64,000 bases of DNA, taken from assembly GCF_015751905.1 (NCBI RefSeq), contig NZ_JADOUF010000001.1, positions 5,456,001 through 5,520,000 on the forward strand, given 5' to 3'. This DNA comes from Longispora fulva (GTDB lineage Bacteria > Actinomycetota > Actinomycetes > Mycobacteriales > Micromonosporaceae). The translations under genes were made by a program, and so were the position numbers. Below the pieces are notes generated by a model. The model saw only the letters and a list, made by a program, of their open reading frames with translations, had not been told where the DNA came from and did no database searches. Shown here one piece after another: positions 23,593-32,276 of the stretch. Every line of letters begins with the position of its first letter. Within the stretch, counting starts at the first letter, position 1.

Positions 23593-24384
23593 ATGGCGTC
23601 ACCCAAACTGGAACTGAACCTCGTTCAAGTTGTCGCCGGTACCCTCGCGGCGGTCTCCGCGGCGTTCGCCCTGTCGAAGCTCGGGATCGGTGGCACCCTG
23701 ACCGGTGCGGCCGTGGCCAGCGTGGTGGCCGGCATCGGCAGCTCCCTCTACCAGCACTCGATCCACCGAGCCAAGGAGCAGCTGAAACGGGTCATCCCCG
23801 TGACGGAGCTGGCCGAGCAGCACCCGGAGAGCTTCCCGACCGACGACGACGGCCCGCACACGGGGGCGTTGCCCGGCGCGCCCGGCCTCCGGCCCGACGG
23901 CTCCGTGCCCGTGATCGGCGGGCGGCCCGAGGACGGGCCCGAGACCCGGGTGATCCGGCCCGCCGCGGTCGGCATGGCCCGGGTCCCGACCGGCACCCTC
24001 TACGCCCCGGCACCGGCGAAGCGCCGCACGATACCGACGTGGGCGAGCGTCACGATCGCCGTCGTGTCCACATTCCTCCTGGCCCTGGGCACGATCGAGG
24101 TCGTGGAGCGGCTCGTGTTGGGCGAGTCGATGGCCAGCGTGTTCAACAAGAGCGACCACCGGGGCTCGACCCTGTTCGGCGGGACCAACCGGCAGGACCC
24201 GGCCCCGGCTCCCTCGCCGACCCCGTCGGAGTCCCCGCACGACCGGGAGCCGCCCCCGGAGTCCCCCGGCCCGTCGCCGTCGACGCCCAGCCCCACCCCG
24301 TCGACCAGCCCGTCGGGCTCGCCCAGCCCGTCGGCCACCCCGACGCCGACGCCGAGCGGGAAGTCGGCCACCCCGAAGCCGTAG
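23593..24384 (+). CDS. Hypothetical membrane protein with Pro/Ser/Thr-rich C-terminus
   Basis: 263 residues: a hydrophobic Gly/Ala segment at 11-55 (two short helices), a Pro-rich middle, one further transmembrane helix (ASVTIAVVSTFLLALGTIEVV, about 150-172), and a ~75-residue extracellular-type tail dominated by P, S and T (PSPTPS-like). Such tails resemble cell-wall-spanning linkers. No domain recognised. Confidence 0.75.
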   Translation: MASPKLELNLVQVVAGTLAAVSAAFALSKLGIGGTLTGAAVASVVAGIGSSLYQHSIHRAKEQLKRVIPVTELAEQHPESFPTDDDGPHTGALPGAPGLRPDGSVPVIGGRPEDGPETRVIRPAAVGMARVPTGTLYAPAPAKRRTIPTWASVTIAVVSTFLLALGTIEVVERLVLGESMASVFNKSDHRGSTLFGGTNRQDPAPAPSPTPSESPHDREPPPESPGPSPSTPSPTPSTSPSGSPSPSATPTPTPSGKSATPKP

Positions 24385-24396
24385 CTAGCCCGCCGG

Positions 24397-24918
24397 CTAC
24401 GGCAGCACCCTCCCGAACAGCGAGGACTCCCCGTCCAGGTCCTCCACGAGCGCCGACCAGCCCCGGTTGAGGTACAACCTCCGGGCCGGGGTGTCGAACC
24501 GCCACGTGCTCAGCACCGCGCGCCGGTGCGGCAGGCCGGCCAGCAGCGCGTCGTGCAGCGCAGCGCCGAGCCCGCGCCCCTGGTGGCCGGGCAGCACGGC
24601 CAGTTCGACGAACTCGAAGTGGTCGCCCAGCCACTCCGCCGACAGTTCGGGGGCGATGAGGGAGGCGACCCGGTCGGTCCACCACTGGCCGTACCCGCCG
24701 GTATAGCCGTAGCCGAAGCCCAGCACCCGGCCCTTCTCGCGGACAACGGCGCACCGGAACCCTTCCCGGCCGGTGTGCCGGAGCGTGAACGTCTGCCGCC
24801 ACGTCTCGGCCTGTTCGGCGTCCTCGAAGTAGGGCTCGGTGCCGAAGGCCGCCGCGTACACCTCGCGGAACTCGTCGGCGAGGCGGACGGCCGCGCGCCT
24901 TCCGACCAGCAACGTCAC
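24397..24918 (-). CDS. GNAT-family N-acetyltransferase
   Basis: 173 residues. Acetyl-CoA motif LAVLPGHQGRGLGAALHDALL (Q/R-x-x-G-x-G) is intact, preceded by the strand FEFVEL and followed by ARRLYLNRGW. Substrate unknown. GTG 24918 start; divergent from mrp. Confidence 0.88.
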   Translation of the reverse strand: MTLLVGRRAAVRLADEFREVYAAAFGTEPYFEDAEQAETWRQTFTLRHTGREGFRCAVVREKGRVLGFGYGYTGGYGQWWTDRVASLIAPELSAEWLGDHFEFVELAVLPGHQGRGLGAALHDALLAGLPHRRAVLSTWRFDTPARRLYLNRGWSALVEDLDGESSLFGRVLP

Positions 24919-25011
24919 GCCCCACAGCCAAGCAGGTGGTGTGCGTCACGTCCAGCCCCGAGTACCGGAGGCCCCGGGAGGTGGCGCGGGCTCCGACGTA
25001 GCATGAGATTC

Positions 25012-26154
25012 ATGTCAGCCCCAGCGATTCAGCTCAAGGACGCGATCCGCGCTGCCCTCGCCACCGTCAACGACCCCGAGATCCGGCGGCCGATCACCGA
25101 TCTCGGCATGGTCCGCGACGTCACGGTGACCGGTGACGGCCTGGTGACCGTGGGCATCGATCTGACCATCGCGGGTTGTCCGCTCAAGGACAAGCTGACC
25201 TCGGACGTCACGGCGGCCGTGTCCGCCGTCGCCGGGGTGACCGCCGTCAAGGTCGAGTTCGGCGTGATGACGGACACCCAGCGCAAGGAGTTGCAGTCCT
25301 CGCTGCGCGGCGGCGCGACGGCAGAACCGGTCATCCCGTTCGCCCAGCCGAACTCCCGCACCCGGGTGTACGCGATCGCGTCCGGCAAGGGCGGCGTCGG
25401 CAAGTCCAGCGTCACGGTCAACCTGGCGGCGGCGCTCGCGGCGAAGGGCCTGGCCGTCGGAATCGTCGACGCGGACATCTACGGCCACTCGGTGCCCCGG
25501 ATGCTCGGCACGGACGCCCGGCCCACCCAGGTCGAGGACATGATCATGCCGCCGCAGGCGCACGGCGTGAAGGTGATCTCGATCGGCATGTTCACCCAGG
25601 GCAACGCGGCCGTCGTCTGGCGCGGCCCGATGCTGCACCGGGCGCTCCAGCAGTTCCTCGCCGACGTCTACTGGGGCGACCTGGACGTCCTGCTCCTCGA
25701 CCTGCCCCCGGGCACCGGCGACATCGCGATCTCCGTCGCACAGCTGCTGCCGAACGCCGAGATCGTGGTCGTGACCACCCCGCAGGCTGCGGCCGCCGAG
25801 GTGGCCGAGCGGGCCGGGGCGATCGCCCTGCAGACCCACCAGCGGATCGTCGGCGTCATCGAGAACATGTCGTGGCTCGACCTGCCGGACGGCAGCCGGA
25901 TGGAGCTGTTCGGCTCCGGCGGCGGCCAGCAGGTCTCCGACGCCCTGACCCAGATCATCGGCGCCCCGGTGCCGGTCCTCGGCCAGATCCCGATCGACAC
26001 CCTGGTCCGGTCGGGCGGCGACATCGGCGAGCCGGTCACGCTGAACCCGAACTCGGTCGCCGGCGCGGCCCTGCGCAAGGTGGCCGACAAGCTGGCCGTC
26101 CGCCGCGAGAGCCTGGTCGGCAAGCCACTGGGTCTCTCACCTTCATCCCGCTGA
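25012..26154 (+). CDS. mrp: Mrp/NBP35-family Fe-S cluster carrier ATPase
   Basis: 380 residues. N-terminal MIP18/DUF59 domain (residues 1-85, NDPEIRRPITDLGMVRDV) followed by the Mrp ParA-type ATPase with deviant Walker A SGKGGVGKSS, VDADIYGHS and the switch region LLLDLPPGTGD. It binds and transfers [4Fe-4S] clusters. The usual CxxC of the C-terminal half is not seen in the region after GVIENMSWL (SRMELFGSGG), unlike many Mrp proteins. ATG 25012 has TAGCAT seven nt upstream; ATG 25003 overlaps this -10 and is rejected. Confidence 0.92.
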   Translation: MSAPAIQLKDAIRAALATVNDPEIRRPITDLGMVRDVTVTGDGLVTVGIDLTIAGCPLKDKLTSDVTAAVSAVAGVTAVKVEFGVMTDTQRKELQSSLRGGATAEPVIPFAQPNSRTRVYAIASGKGGVGKSSVTVNLAAALAAKGLAVGIVDADIYGHSVPRMLGTDARPTQVEDMIMPPQAHGVKVISIGMFTQGNAAVVWRGPMLHRALQQFLADVYWGDLDVLLLDLPPGTGDIAISVAQLLPNAEIVVVTTPQAAAAEVAERAGAIALQTHQRIVGVIENMSWLDLPDGSRMELFGSGGGQQVSDALTQIIGAPVPVLGQIPIDTLVRSGGDIGEPVTLNPNSVAGAALRKVADKLAVRRESLVGKPLGLSPSSR

Positions 26155-26163
26155 CCTGCACAG

Positions 26164-26195
26164 AAAAGCCCCGCGCGATCCAGCGCGGGGCTTTT
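26164..26195. terminator. Bidirectional terminator between mrp and tatB
   Basis: Perfect 13-bp stem AAAAGCCCCGCGC/GCGCGGGGCTTTT, loop GATCCA. A- and T-runs on both sides suit both strands. Confidence 0.93.
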
Positions 26196-26261
26196 CCAGA
26201 TCAAGATCATTAATCGGCTACGAGTGGGCCACCGACCCAGCAGCGTCGGCCGGGGCCTCGC

Positions 26262-26663
26262 TCAGGTCGCGTCGGCGTCGAATTTCCGCGCCCGGGGCTC
26301 GGTCGACGCCGGGGTCTCGGCGACCACCGGCACGTACTCATCCATCCGGACGTCCTTGCGCGGGTCCTTCAGCGCGTCGTTCAGCTCGCGGCGCAGGTCC
26401 TCGGCGTGGTTGCGGAACAGCGACTGGTCTTCGTCGCTGAGCACGTGCTTGCGGATGAACGTCTTCGGGTTCAGGTCCTCGAGCTTGATGTCCGTGCCGA
26501 TCTCGCGGCTCAGGTCGGACGTGGCGTTGGTGGCCATCGCCCGCACGTTGCGCACGAACTTGAGGCCGTCGTTGATCGCCTTCGGCAGCTTCTCCGGCCC
26601 GAAGATGAACAGGCCGACGAGCACCAGGACGACGATCTCCATCCAGCCGAGATTCTCGAACAC
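26262..26663 (-). CDS. tatB: Twin-arginine translocase subunit TatB
   Basis: 133 residues: a short N-terminal periplasmic start, one membrane helix (MEIVVLVLVGLFIFGPEKLP, with the FGPEKLP hinge typical of TatA/B), an amphipathic helix (AINDGLKFVRNVRAM) and a long charged cytoplasmic tail. Length and FGPEKLP favour TatB over TatA. Conserved next to htrA and mrp as in mycobacteria (Rv1224). At least one likely Tat substrate, the DUF1501 protein, is encoded at 33770. Confidence 0.92.
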   Translation of the reverse strand: MFENLGWMEIVVLVLVGLFIFGPEKLPKAINDGLKFVRNVRAMATNATSDLSREIGTDIKLEDLNPKTFIRKHVLSDEDQSLFRNHAEDLRRELNDALKDPRKDVRMDEYVPVVAETPASTEPRARKFDADAT

Positions 26664-26739
26664 CGTCCCACTCCCCTCTTAGCGCGCCAGCGCCACGGTA
26701 CCCGGGTCCGGCGCACGGGCGCCAGCCACCGGATGGTGA

Positions 26740-28032
26740 CTATTTGCTGTCGGCCGCGAGCGTGAGCTGGGCCGTGCGCTTCCCGCCCTCGCGCTGGAAC
26801 TCGATCGCGACCACCGCGCCCGGCCCCTGCTTGGCGATCTGGGCGATCAGGTCGGGACCGTCCTGAACGGGACGCCCGGCGAACACCGTGATCACGTCGC
26901 CGCTCTTGAGCCCGGCCTTGGCCGCCGGGCCGCCCTCCGTGGCCCCCAGCAGCTTCGCGCCGCCGGACGCACCCTGGAAGGCCGGGTCGATCGACGCGCC
27001 GATCACGGTCCGCCTGGCGGCCCCCGTGGTCATGATCTCGGTGGCGACCCGCCGGGCCTGGTTGATCGGGATCGCGAACCCGATGCCGATGTTGCCGGAA
27101 CCGGCCGCCTTGTCGTCCTTGCTGCCCGTGATGATCTGCTGGTTGACCCCGATCACCCGGCCGGCGGCGTCGATGAGCGGCCCGCCGGAGTTGCCGTGGT
27201 TGATCGCGGCGTCGGTCTGGATGGCGGCGAAGAAGGCCGAGACGCCGCCGACGTCGTTGGCCGGGGCCGGCCGGGCCCGGTTCAGCGCGCTGACGATGCC
27301 GAAGGTGGCGGTGCGCTCCTGGCCGAGCGGGGTGCCCAGGGCGATGACGGGGTCCCCGGCCGCGAGCTTGTCGGAGTCGCCGAACGTGATCGGGGTCAGC
27401 CCGCTCCGGTCGATCTTCAACACGGCGATGTCGGACACGCCGTCCATCCCGATCAGGGTGGCGGTCACCTCCTCGCCGCTGTCGAGCAGCACCGAGTACT
27501 TCCCCTTGGGGGTCTCGGACACCACGTGCTGGTTGGTGACGATGTACCCGTCAGGGGAGACGATGAAGCCGGAGCCGGTGCTCAGCGCGCGGGTGTCCTG
27601 CGCGTGCACCGTCACGAGGCTCGGCAACGCCCTCTTCACGGCGCCGGCCAGGGACTCCGGCGCGCGGTTGGTCACCGGGGCCGGCTTGCTGTCGGACTGG
27701 CCGACCAGGGCCCCGCCGCCGCCGACCCCGTTGCGGGCGGCGAAGACGTAGCCCAGGGTGCCGCCGAGCGCGCCGGCGAGCAGCGCGGAGATCAGGGCCA
27801 CGGTGAGGATCAGGCCGAGCCCGGCGCGGGCGGTGCCCTGGCGGGCGGGCGCCGGTGGCTCGAGGGCCGGCGCCGTGGCTGTCGGATGTGCGATCAGCAC
27901 GGCCGGTGTGCTGGCGTTGCGCCACGGATCGTGCTGGCCGTCGGACCACCAGGGTGATTCCGGGCCGTACACACGGGGCGATTCTGTGCCATTCGGTGTA
28001 TTCTGCGGCGCAGTTCCGGAAAGGTGCGGCAC
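26740..28032 (-). CDS. HtrA/DegP-type membrane-anchored serine protease with PDZ domain
   Basis: 430 residues: ~60-residue Pro-rich cytoplasmic head, one membrane helix (GLGLILTVALISALLAGALG), a trypsin-like domain with the catalytic His (VTNQHVV), Asp (SDIAVLK) and Ser (NHGNSGGPL), and a C-terminal PDZ (GGAKLLGATEGGPAAKAGLKSGDVI). GTG 28032 is chosen because AGGGGAGG lies about 8 nt upstream; ATG 28068 lacks this. Degrades misfolded extracytoplasmic proteins. Unusually, the sigE and anti-sigma genes normally beside htrA are absent here. Confidence 0.9.
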   Translation of the reverse strand: MPHLSGTAPQNTPNGTESPRVYGPESPWWSDGQHDPWRNASTPAVLIAHPTATAPALEPPAPARQGTARAGLGLILTVALISALLAGALGGTLGYVFAARNGVGGGGALVGQSDSKPAPVTNRAPESLAGAVKRALPSLVTVHAQDTRALSTGSGFIVSPDGYIVTNQHVVSETPKGKYSVLLDSGEEVTATLIGMDGVSDIAVLKIDRSGLTPITFGDSDKLAAGDPVIALGTPLGQERTATFGIVSALNRARPAPANDVGGVSAFFAAIQTDAAINHGNSGGPLIDAAGRVIGVNQQIITGSKDDKAAGSGNIGIGFAIPINQARRVATEIMTTGAARRTVIGASIDPAFQGASGGAKLLGATEGGPAAKAGLKSGDVITVFAGRPVQDGPDLIAQIAKQGPGAVVAIEFQREGGKRTAQLTLAADSK

Positions 28033-28131
28033 CCCAACTCCTCCCCTCAACGCGATCCTTTCCAGCATCGCACGTGGAGTCCAGTCCAGGGCCGCTGGTT
28101 ACCGCGAACCATCTAGGCTGGGTCCGACCAC

Positions 28132-28158
28132 AGGAGGTGTGCCATCGACAGGACCGTG
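28132..28158 (+). promoter_or_regulatory. Ribosome site with an in-frame ATC at the expected start position
   Basis: AGGAGG (28132-28137) is 6 nt before ATC 28144, in frame with the O-methyltransferase. The first standard start, GTG 28156, is 18 nt from AGGAGG, which is too far. Confidence 0.45.
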
Positions 28159-28785
28159 CTCGCTCGCGAGGCGCGCGAGTTCGCGGAGTCGTACGTTGTC
28201 GAGGATGCCGTGTTGGCCGCCGCCAGGGCAAGGGGCGCCGAGCTGGGTCTCACCCCGATCCAGCCGGGCGGCGGGGCGGCGCTGCGGGCACTGGCGGCCG
28301 CCGCGCACGCGAAGGCGGTCGTCGAGGTCGGTACCGGTACCGGTGTGAGCGGCGTGTGGCTGCTGCGCGGCATGCGCCCCGACGGCGTGCTCACCACGAT
28401 GGACGCCGAGGCCGAGCACCAGCGGTATGCCCGCCAGGCCTTCCTGGAGGCCGGTTTCGCCCCGGGGCGCACGAGGTTGATCACCGGCCGCGCGCTGGAC
28501 GTGCTGCCCCGCCTGGCCGACGCGGCGTACGACCTGGTGTTCGTGGACGGCGAGAAGAGCGAGTACCCGCAGTACGCGGACGAGGCGGCCCGGCTGCTGC
28601 GGCCGGGCGGCGTGCTGGCCCTGGACAACGCGCTGTGGGGCGGCCGGGTGCTGGACCCGGCGGCCCGCGACACCGAGACGGTCGCGGTGCGCGAGACGGT
28701 GAAGTGGCTGCGGGAGTCCTCGGAGTGGATCTCCGCCCTGCTCCCGGTCGGCGACGGCCTGCTCGTGGCCGTGAAGGCCCTCTGA
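28156..28785 (+). CDS. SAM-dependent O-methyltransferase (Rv1220c-like)
   Basis: 209 residues counted from GTG 28156. AdoMet motif VVEVGTGTGVSGVWLL, acidic TTMDAEAEH, and DLVFVDGEKSEYPQYADEA with the metal-binding Asp place it in the caffeoyl-CoA/catechol O-methyltransferase family (DUF methyltransf_3). Actinobacterial homologues are next to sigE. The true start is uncertain: a strong AGGAGG points to ATC 28144, which would add the four residues IDRT (Met, Asp, Arg, Thr if read as initiator). TAGGCT at 28114-28119 is a plausible -10. Confidence 0.88.
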   Translation: MLAREAREFAESYVVEDAVLAAARARGAELGLTPIQPGGGAALRALAAAAHAKAVVEVGTGTGVSGVWLLRGMRPDGVLTTMDAEAEHQRYARQAFLEAGFAPGRTRLITGRALDVLPRLADAAYDLVFVDGEKSEYPQYADEAARLLRPGGVLALDNALWGGRVLDPAARDTETVAVRETVKWLRESSEWISALLPVGDGLLVAVKAL

Positions 28786-28800
28786 GAAACCCAGAGGGCC
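28776..28800. terminator. Bidirectional terminator hairpin
   Basis: GGCCCTCTG/CAGAGGGCC, loop AGAAACC, overlapping the O-methyltransferase stop; faces the convergent aminopeptidase gene. Confidence 0.75.
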
Positions 28801-28807
28801 CTTCCGG

Positions 28808-30244
28808 TCACGCCGCTACGGTCTCCAACCAGCGGAGGAGGGTGCGCACGCCCCAGCCGGTCGCGCCCTTCGACAGGTCCTTGTCGACGCCGTCCGACCA
28901 CGCCACGGACGACATGTCGAGGTGCGCCCACCGGGGCCGCAGCGCGCCGGCGAACTCCCGCAGGTACAGCGCGGCCATCACCGAACCGGCACCGACCTCT
29001 GTGGAGTTCACCCAGTCGGCGACGTCGCTGACCAGATCCTCCACATAGTCCTCTGGCAGCGGCAGCCGCCACATCCGCTCGCCGGCCTCCGCGCCCGCGA
29101 CGGTGAGCGCCTCGGCGAGTTCGTCGCTGTCGGCGTACAGGGCGGCGGTGCGCTTGCCCAGGGCCACGTTCTGGGCACCGGTCAGGGTGGCCAGGTCGAC
29201 GAGGACGTCGGGCTTGAGCTTCTTCACCGCGTACGCCAGCGCGTCGGCGAGCACGACCCGCCCCTCGGCGTCGGTGTTCAGGATCTCGGACGTGCCGCCG
29301 CCGTAGTGCCGGACGATGTCGCCAGGCCGGAACGCCGTACCACTCACGGCGTTCTCCGCGAGGGGGGCCAGGACCGTCACCTTGACGGGCAGCCCGAGCT
29401 GGGCCGCGCCGAGCAGGGCGCCGGTGACCGCCGCCGCGCCGCCCATGTCCTTGCGCATCAGGAGCATGCCGGCCGCCGGCTTGATCGAGATGCCACCGGT
29501 GTCGAAGGTGATGCCCTTGCCCACCAGTACCACATGCTTCGTGGCGTTCTTGGGGTTGTACGTGAGCTCGACCAGCCGGGGGCCGCGGGCGGACCCGCCG
29601 CCGACGGCCAGGATGCCGCCGAAGCCCTCGTCGGCCAGCTCCCGGGGCTCGCGGATCCGGACCTTGACGCCGGCGACCTTGGCCGCGGCCTTCTCCATCC
29701 GGCCGGCGAGCCACGCCGGGCTCTTCTCGGCGCTGTGCTTGTTCACCCAGTCGCGGGCCAGGAGGGTCACCTCGGCGGTGACCCGCCCGGCGGTGACGGC
29801 TGCCTCGTCGGTCGGGCCCGCGAGGTGCACCCTGCGCAGCCGGGGGGCCTTGTCGGCCGGCACCGGGACCTCACGGAACCGGTAGGAGGCCAGGTGCAGG
29901 CCCTCGACCAGGGCCCGGAGCCGGTCGCCGTCGAGGTCGGCGGGCAGCTCGACCGTGACGGACGTCTCCCGGGACGCCGACCTGGTCACAGCGGCACCAA
30001 ACGCCCGCCAGCCGGCCGGGCCGCCGTCGCCGATCCCGATCAGATACACCTTGTGGGGCTTGCGGAGGGGCCTGGGCAGTGCCGCGGTCTCACCCGGCCC
30101 GCCCTTGTGCTCGGCATCGTGGAGGAAGGCGTTGAGCTCGTCCTCCCCGGGCAGGTTCACCGACTCCCCCTCCCCGGGCGGGGAGACCGGCCGCACGAGC
30201 GCCCCCTGGCCGCGTGGGGTGGTGAGACGGACGTCGAGCTGCAC
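28808..30244 (-). CDS. pepA: Leucyl aminopeptidase, M17 family
   Basis: 478 residues. C-terminal catalytic domain with metal-binding GKGITFDTGGISIKP (Lys, Asp) and the signature NTDAEGRVVLADAL. The N-terminal ~160 residues are the regulatory/hexamerisation domain. Cleaves N-terminal residues from peptides in the cytoplasm using two metal ions. Alone on its strand after the DUF3117 gene. Confidence 0.95.
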   Translation of the reverse strand: MQLDVRLTTPRGQGALVRPVSPPGEGESVNLPGEDELNAFLHDAEHKGGPGETAALPRPLRKPHKVYLIGIGDGGPAGWRAFGAAVTRSASRETSVTVELPADLDGDRLRALVEGLHLASYRFREVPVPADKAPRLRRVHLAGPTDEAAVTAGRVTAEVTLLARDWVNKHSAEKSPAWLAGRMEKAAAKVAGVKVRIREPRELADEGFGGILAVGGGSARGPRLVELTYNPKNATKHVVLVGKGITFDTGGISIKPAAGMLLMRKDMGGAAAVTGALLGAAQLGLPVKVTVLAPLAENAVSGTAFRPGDIVRHYGGGTSEILNTDAEGRVVLADALAYAVKKLKPDVLVDLATLTGAQNVALGKRTAALYADSDELAEALTVAGAEAGERMWRLPLPEDYVEDLVSDVADWVNSTEVGAGSVMAALYLREFAGALRPRWAHLDMSSVAWSDGVDKDLSKGATGWGVRTLLRWLETVAA

Positions 30245-30346
30245 AGGGCCTCCATCAACTTCGAGCCAACGTTGTCAAGTGCCGGCGGCCCCGGCTCGCC
30301 ACAGGTGGGTGTGGCAGGCTCGGGGCCGATCAGCCTGAGATGGGTA

Positions 30347-30514
30347 CTACCCCACCACGTCCCGCAGTGCCTCTCCGAGCGCCTTGGCCTCGTCGGGAGT
30401 CATCTCCACGACAAGCCGACCGCCACCCTCCAGCGGAACGCGCATCACGATGCCGCGTCCTTCCTTGGTGACCTCCAGCGGACCGTCACCGGTCCGCGGC
30501 TTCATGGCCGCCAT
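30347..30514 (-). CDS. DUF3117 protein
   Basis: 55 residues beginning MAAMKPRTGDGPLEVTKEGR; nearly invariant in actinobacteria. ATG 30514 has GGGGAGAC upstream; an in-frame ATG five codons earlier is not needed. Basic N-terminus and helical acidic C-terminus. Function unknown; by recall it belongs to small proteins retained across the phylum. Confidence 0.92.
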   Translation of the reverse strand: MAAMKPRTGDGPLEVTKEGRGIVMRVPLEGGGRLVVEMTPDEAKALGEALRDVVG

Positions 30515-30648
30515 GCTGTCTCCCCTCAATCAAGCCGCCTAGTACCGCACACGTGGACGGCCCCGTACCCACTGGGCGTGCCGGCACACGTGCCAACCAA
30601 TGATTTTCCCTGATAACTGCCCCTGATCCCAAACCGCCCCAGCGCAAA

Positions 30649-30688
30649 TGTGACAGAAGTTTGGATTTTCGGGCGTCTAACTGTCACA
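30649..30688. promoter_or_regulatory. Spaced inverted repeat before the PaaX-family gene
   Basis: TGTGACAG (30649-30656) and CTGTCACA (30681-30688), perfect 8-bp arms 24 bp apart. The right arm lies 9-16 bp before ATG 30697. Likely autoregulatory site. Confidence 0.6.
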
Positions 30689-30696
30689 CTCTGCGG

Positions 30697-31488
30697 ATGC
30701 AAGCGCGCTCGGCGCTCTTCGATCTGTACGGAGACCACCTCCGGCCACGCGGCGGAGCCGCCCCCGTGGCAGCCCTCGTGCGCCTCCTAGCCCCCCTCGG
30801 CATCGCCGCCCCGGCCGTCCGGACCGCCGTGTCCCGGATGGTGCGCCAGGGCTGGCTGCAACCGGTCAAACTGCCCGAAGGGCCCGGTTACCGGCTCACC
30901 CACAAGGCGTCCCGCCGGCTCGACGAGGCCGCCGCCCGGATCTACCGCACCGAGCGGCTCGGCTGGGACGGCCGCTTCGACTTGATAATCATCACGTTGC
31001 CGCTGGACCGGGCCGAGCGCGGCAGGCTCGCCGCCGACCTCGGCTTCCTCGGCTACGGTGCTCTGGACCCCGGCACGTGGCTGTCCCCCCGCCCCGCGCC
31101 CGATGTCGACGCGCTGCTCACCGATGCCGGAATCCGTTATGAAAGGTTCACCGCCGAGCACTTCGCCGGGGCCGGAGGCGCGGCGGCCCTGGTCCGGCGG
31201 GCGTGGGACCTGGAGGACCTCGGGCGCAAGTACGCGGAGTTCGTGTCGGGGCAGCAGCCCATCGTCCGGCTGGGCCCAGAGGCCCCCGACGAGGCGGCGT
31301 ACGCGGCCCGGTTCCGGCTCGTGCACGCCTGGCGTACTTTTCTCTTCCAGGACCCGCAGCTGCCACCGGCCCTGCTCCCCGAGCGGTGGACCGGCACGAC
31401 GGCCGCGGCGTTCTTCGACCGACACGCCGGGCGGCTGCGCCCGGCCGCCGACCGATTCGTGGACACGTGCCTCCAGGAGCTCACATGA
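30697..31488 (+). CDS. PaaX-family transcriptional regulator
   Basis: 263 residues: N-terminal winged helix (APAVRTAVSRMVRQGWLQPVK), PaaX central domain (GWDGRFDLIIITLPLDRAERGRLAADL, FLGYGALDPGTWLSPRP) and C-terminal part (YAEFVS...). PaaX is the phenylacetyl-CoA-responsive repressor of phenylacetate degradation. ATG 31485 of the enoyl-CoA isomerase overlaps its stop. The start is ATG 30697, supported by the domain beginning there. The inverted repeat at 30649-30688 is a candidate operator. Confidence 0.9.
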   Translation: MQARSALFDLYGDHLRPRGGAAPVAALVRLLAPLGIAAPAVRTAVSRMVRQGWLQPVKLPEGPGYRLTHKASRRLDEAAARIYRTERLGWDGRFDLIIITLPLDRAERGRLAADLGFLGYGALDPGTWLSPRPAPDVDALLTDAGIRYERFTAEHFAGAGGAAALVRRAWDLEDLGRKYAEFVSGQQPIVRLGPEAPDEAAYAARFRLVHAWRTFLFQDPQLPPALLPERWTGTTAAAFFDRHAGRLRPAADRFVDTCLQELT

Positions 31489-32276
31489 CCGACCCGCTGC
31501 TCGTCGAGTACGCCGACGGGATCGCCACCCTGACCTTCAACCGGCCGGAGGCGTACAACGCGCTGAACCTGGCCCTCAAGGAGAAGCTGCGCCTCGTCCT
31601 CAACGACGTGGCCGCCGACCGGTCGGTGCGCGCCGTGCTGATCACCGGGGCCGGCAAGGCGTTCTGCGCCGGCCAGGACCTGCGTGAACACCTCGCGACC
31701 CTGGAGAGCGGCACCGGCAACCCGCTGCAGACCGTGCACGACCACTACAACCCGATCGCCCAGCGGCTCGCCAGCCTGCCCAAGCCCGTCGTCGCCGCCG
31801 TCAACGGCTCCGCGGCCGGGGCCGGGCTGTCGCTGGCCCTGCTGGCCGACTTCCGGGTCGGCGGGCCGAAGACCAGCATGCTGATGGCGTTCGCGAAGGT
31901 CGGGCTGGCCGCGGACTCCGGCTCCTCGTGGATCCTGCCCCGGATGGTCGGGCACGCCAAGGCCACCGAGCTGCTGATGCTCGCCGAGCCGGTGAACGCC
32001 GCCGAGGCGCTGCGGCTGGGCCTGCTCACCAAGCTCGTCGAGGACGACGCGGACGTGGTGCCGGCGGCCCGGGAGCTGGCGCTGCGGCTGGCCGAGGGGC
32101 CGACGATCGCGTACGGCGCGATCAAGCGGCAGCTGTCCATCGCCGAGGCCAGCGTGCTCGCCGACTCCCTGGCCGTGGAGGCCGAGGCCCAGTCGATCTG
32201 CGGCCGGACCGAGGACCACCGGGCGTCGACCATGGCGTTCGTGGCCAAGGAGAAGCCGGTCTACCAGGGCAGGTAG
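31485..32276 (+). CDS. Enoyl-CoA hydratase/isomerase family protein (PaaG-like)
   Basis: 263 residues of the crotonase fold. Oxyanion-hole regions AFCAGQDLREH and NGSAAGAGLSLALLADFR, and the catalytic Asp in VGLAADSGSSWILPR, match PaaG (oxepin-CoA-forming isomerase) better than a bifunctional hydratase with Glu. It is cotranscribed with the PaaX gene (ATGA overlap). No other paa genes are in the window, so an alternative substrate is possible. Confidence 0.85.
   Translation: MTDPLLVEYADGIATLTFNRPEAYNALNLALKEKLRLVLNDVAADRSVRAVLITGAGKAFCAGQDLREHLATLESGTGNPLQTVHDHYNPIAQRLASLPKPVVAAVNGSAAGAGLSLALLADFRVGGPKTSMLMAFAKVGLAADSGSSWILPRMVGHAKATELLMLAEPVNAAEALRLGLLTKLVEDDADVVPAARELALRLAEGPTIAYGAIKRQLSIAEASVLADSLAVEAEAQSICGRTEDHRASTMAFVAKEKPVYQGR

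Noticed and set aside
25003-25011. Upstream ATG of mrp as start
   Set aside because: It overlaps the TAGCAT -10; ATG 25012 fits the leaderless spacing.
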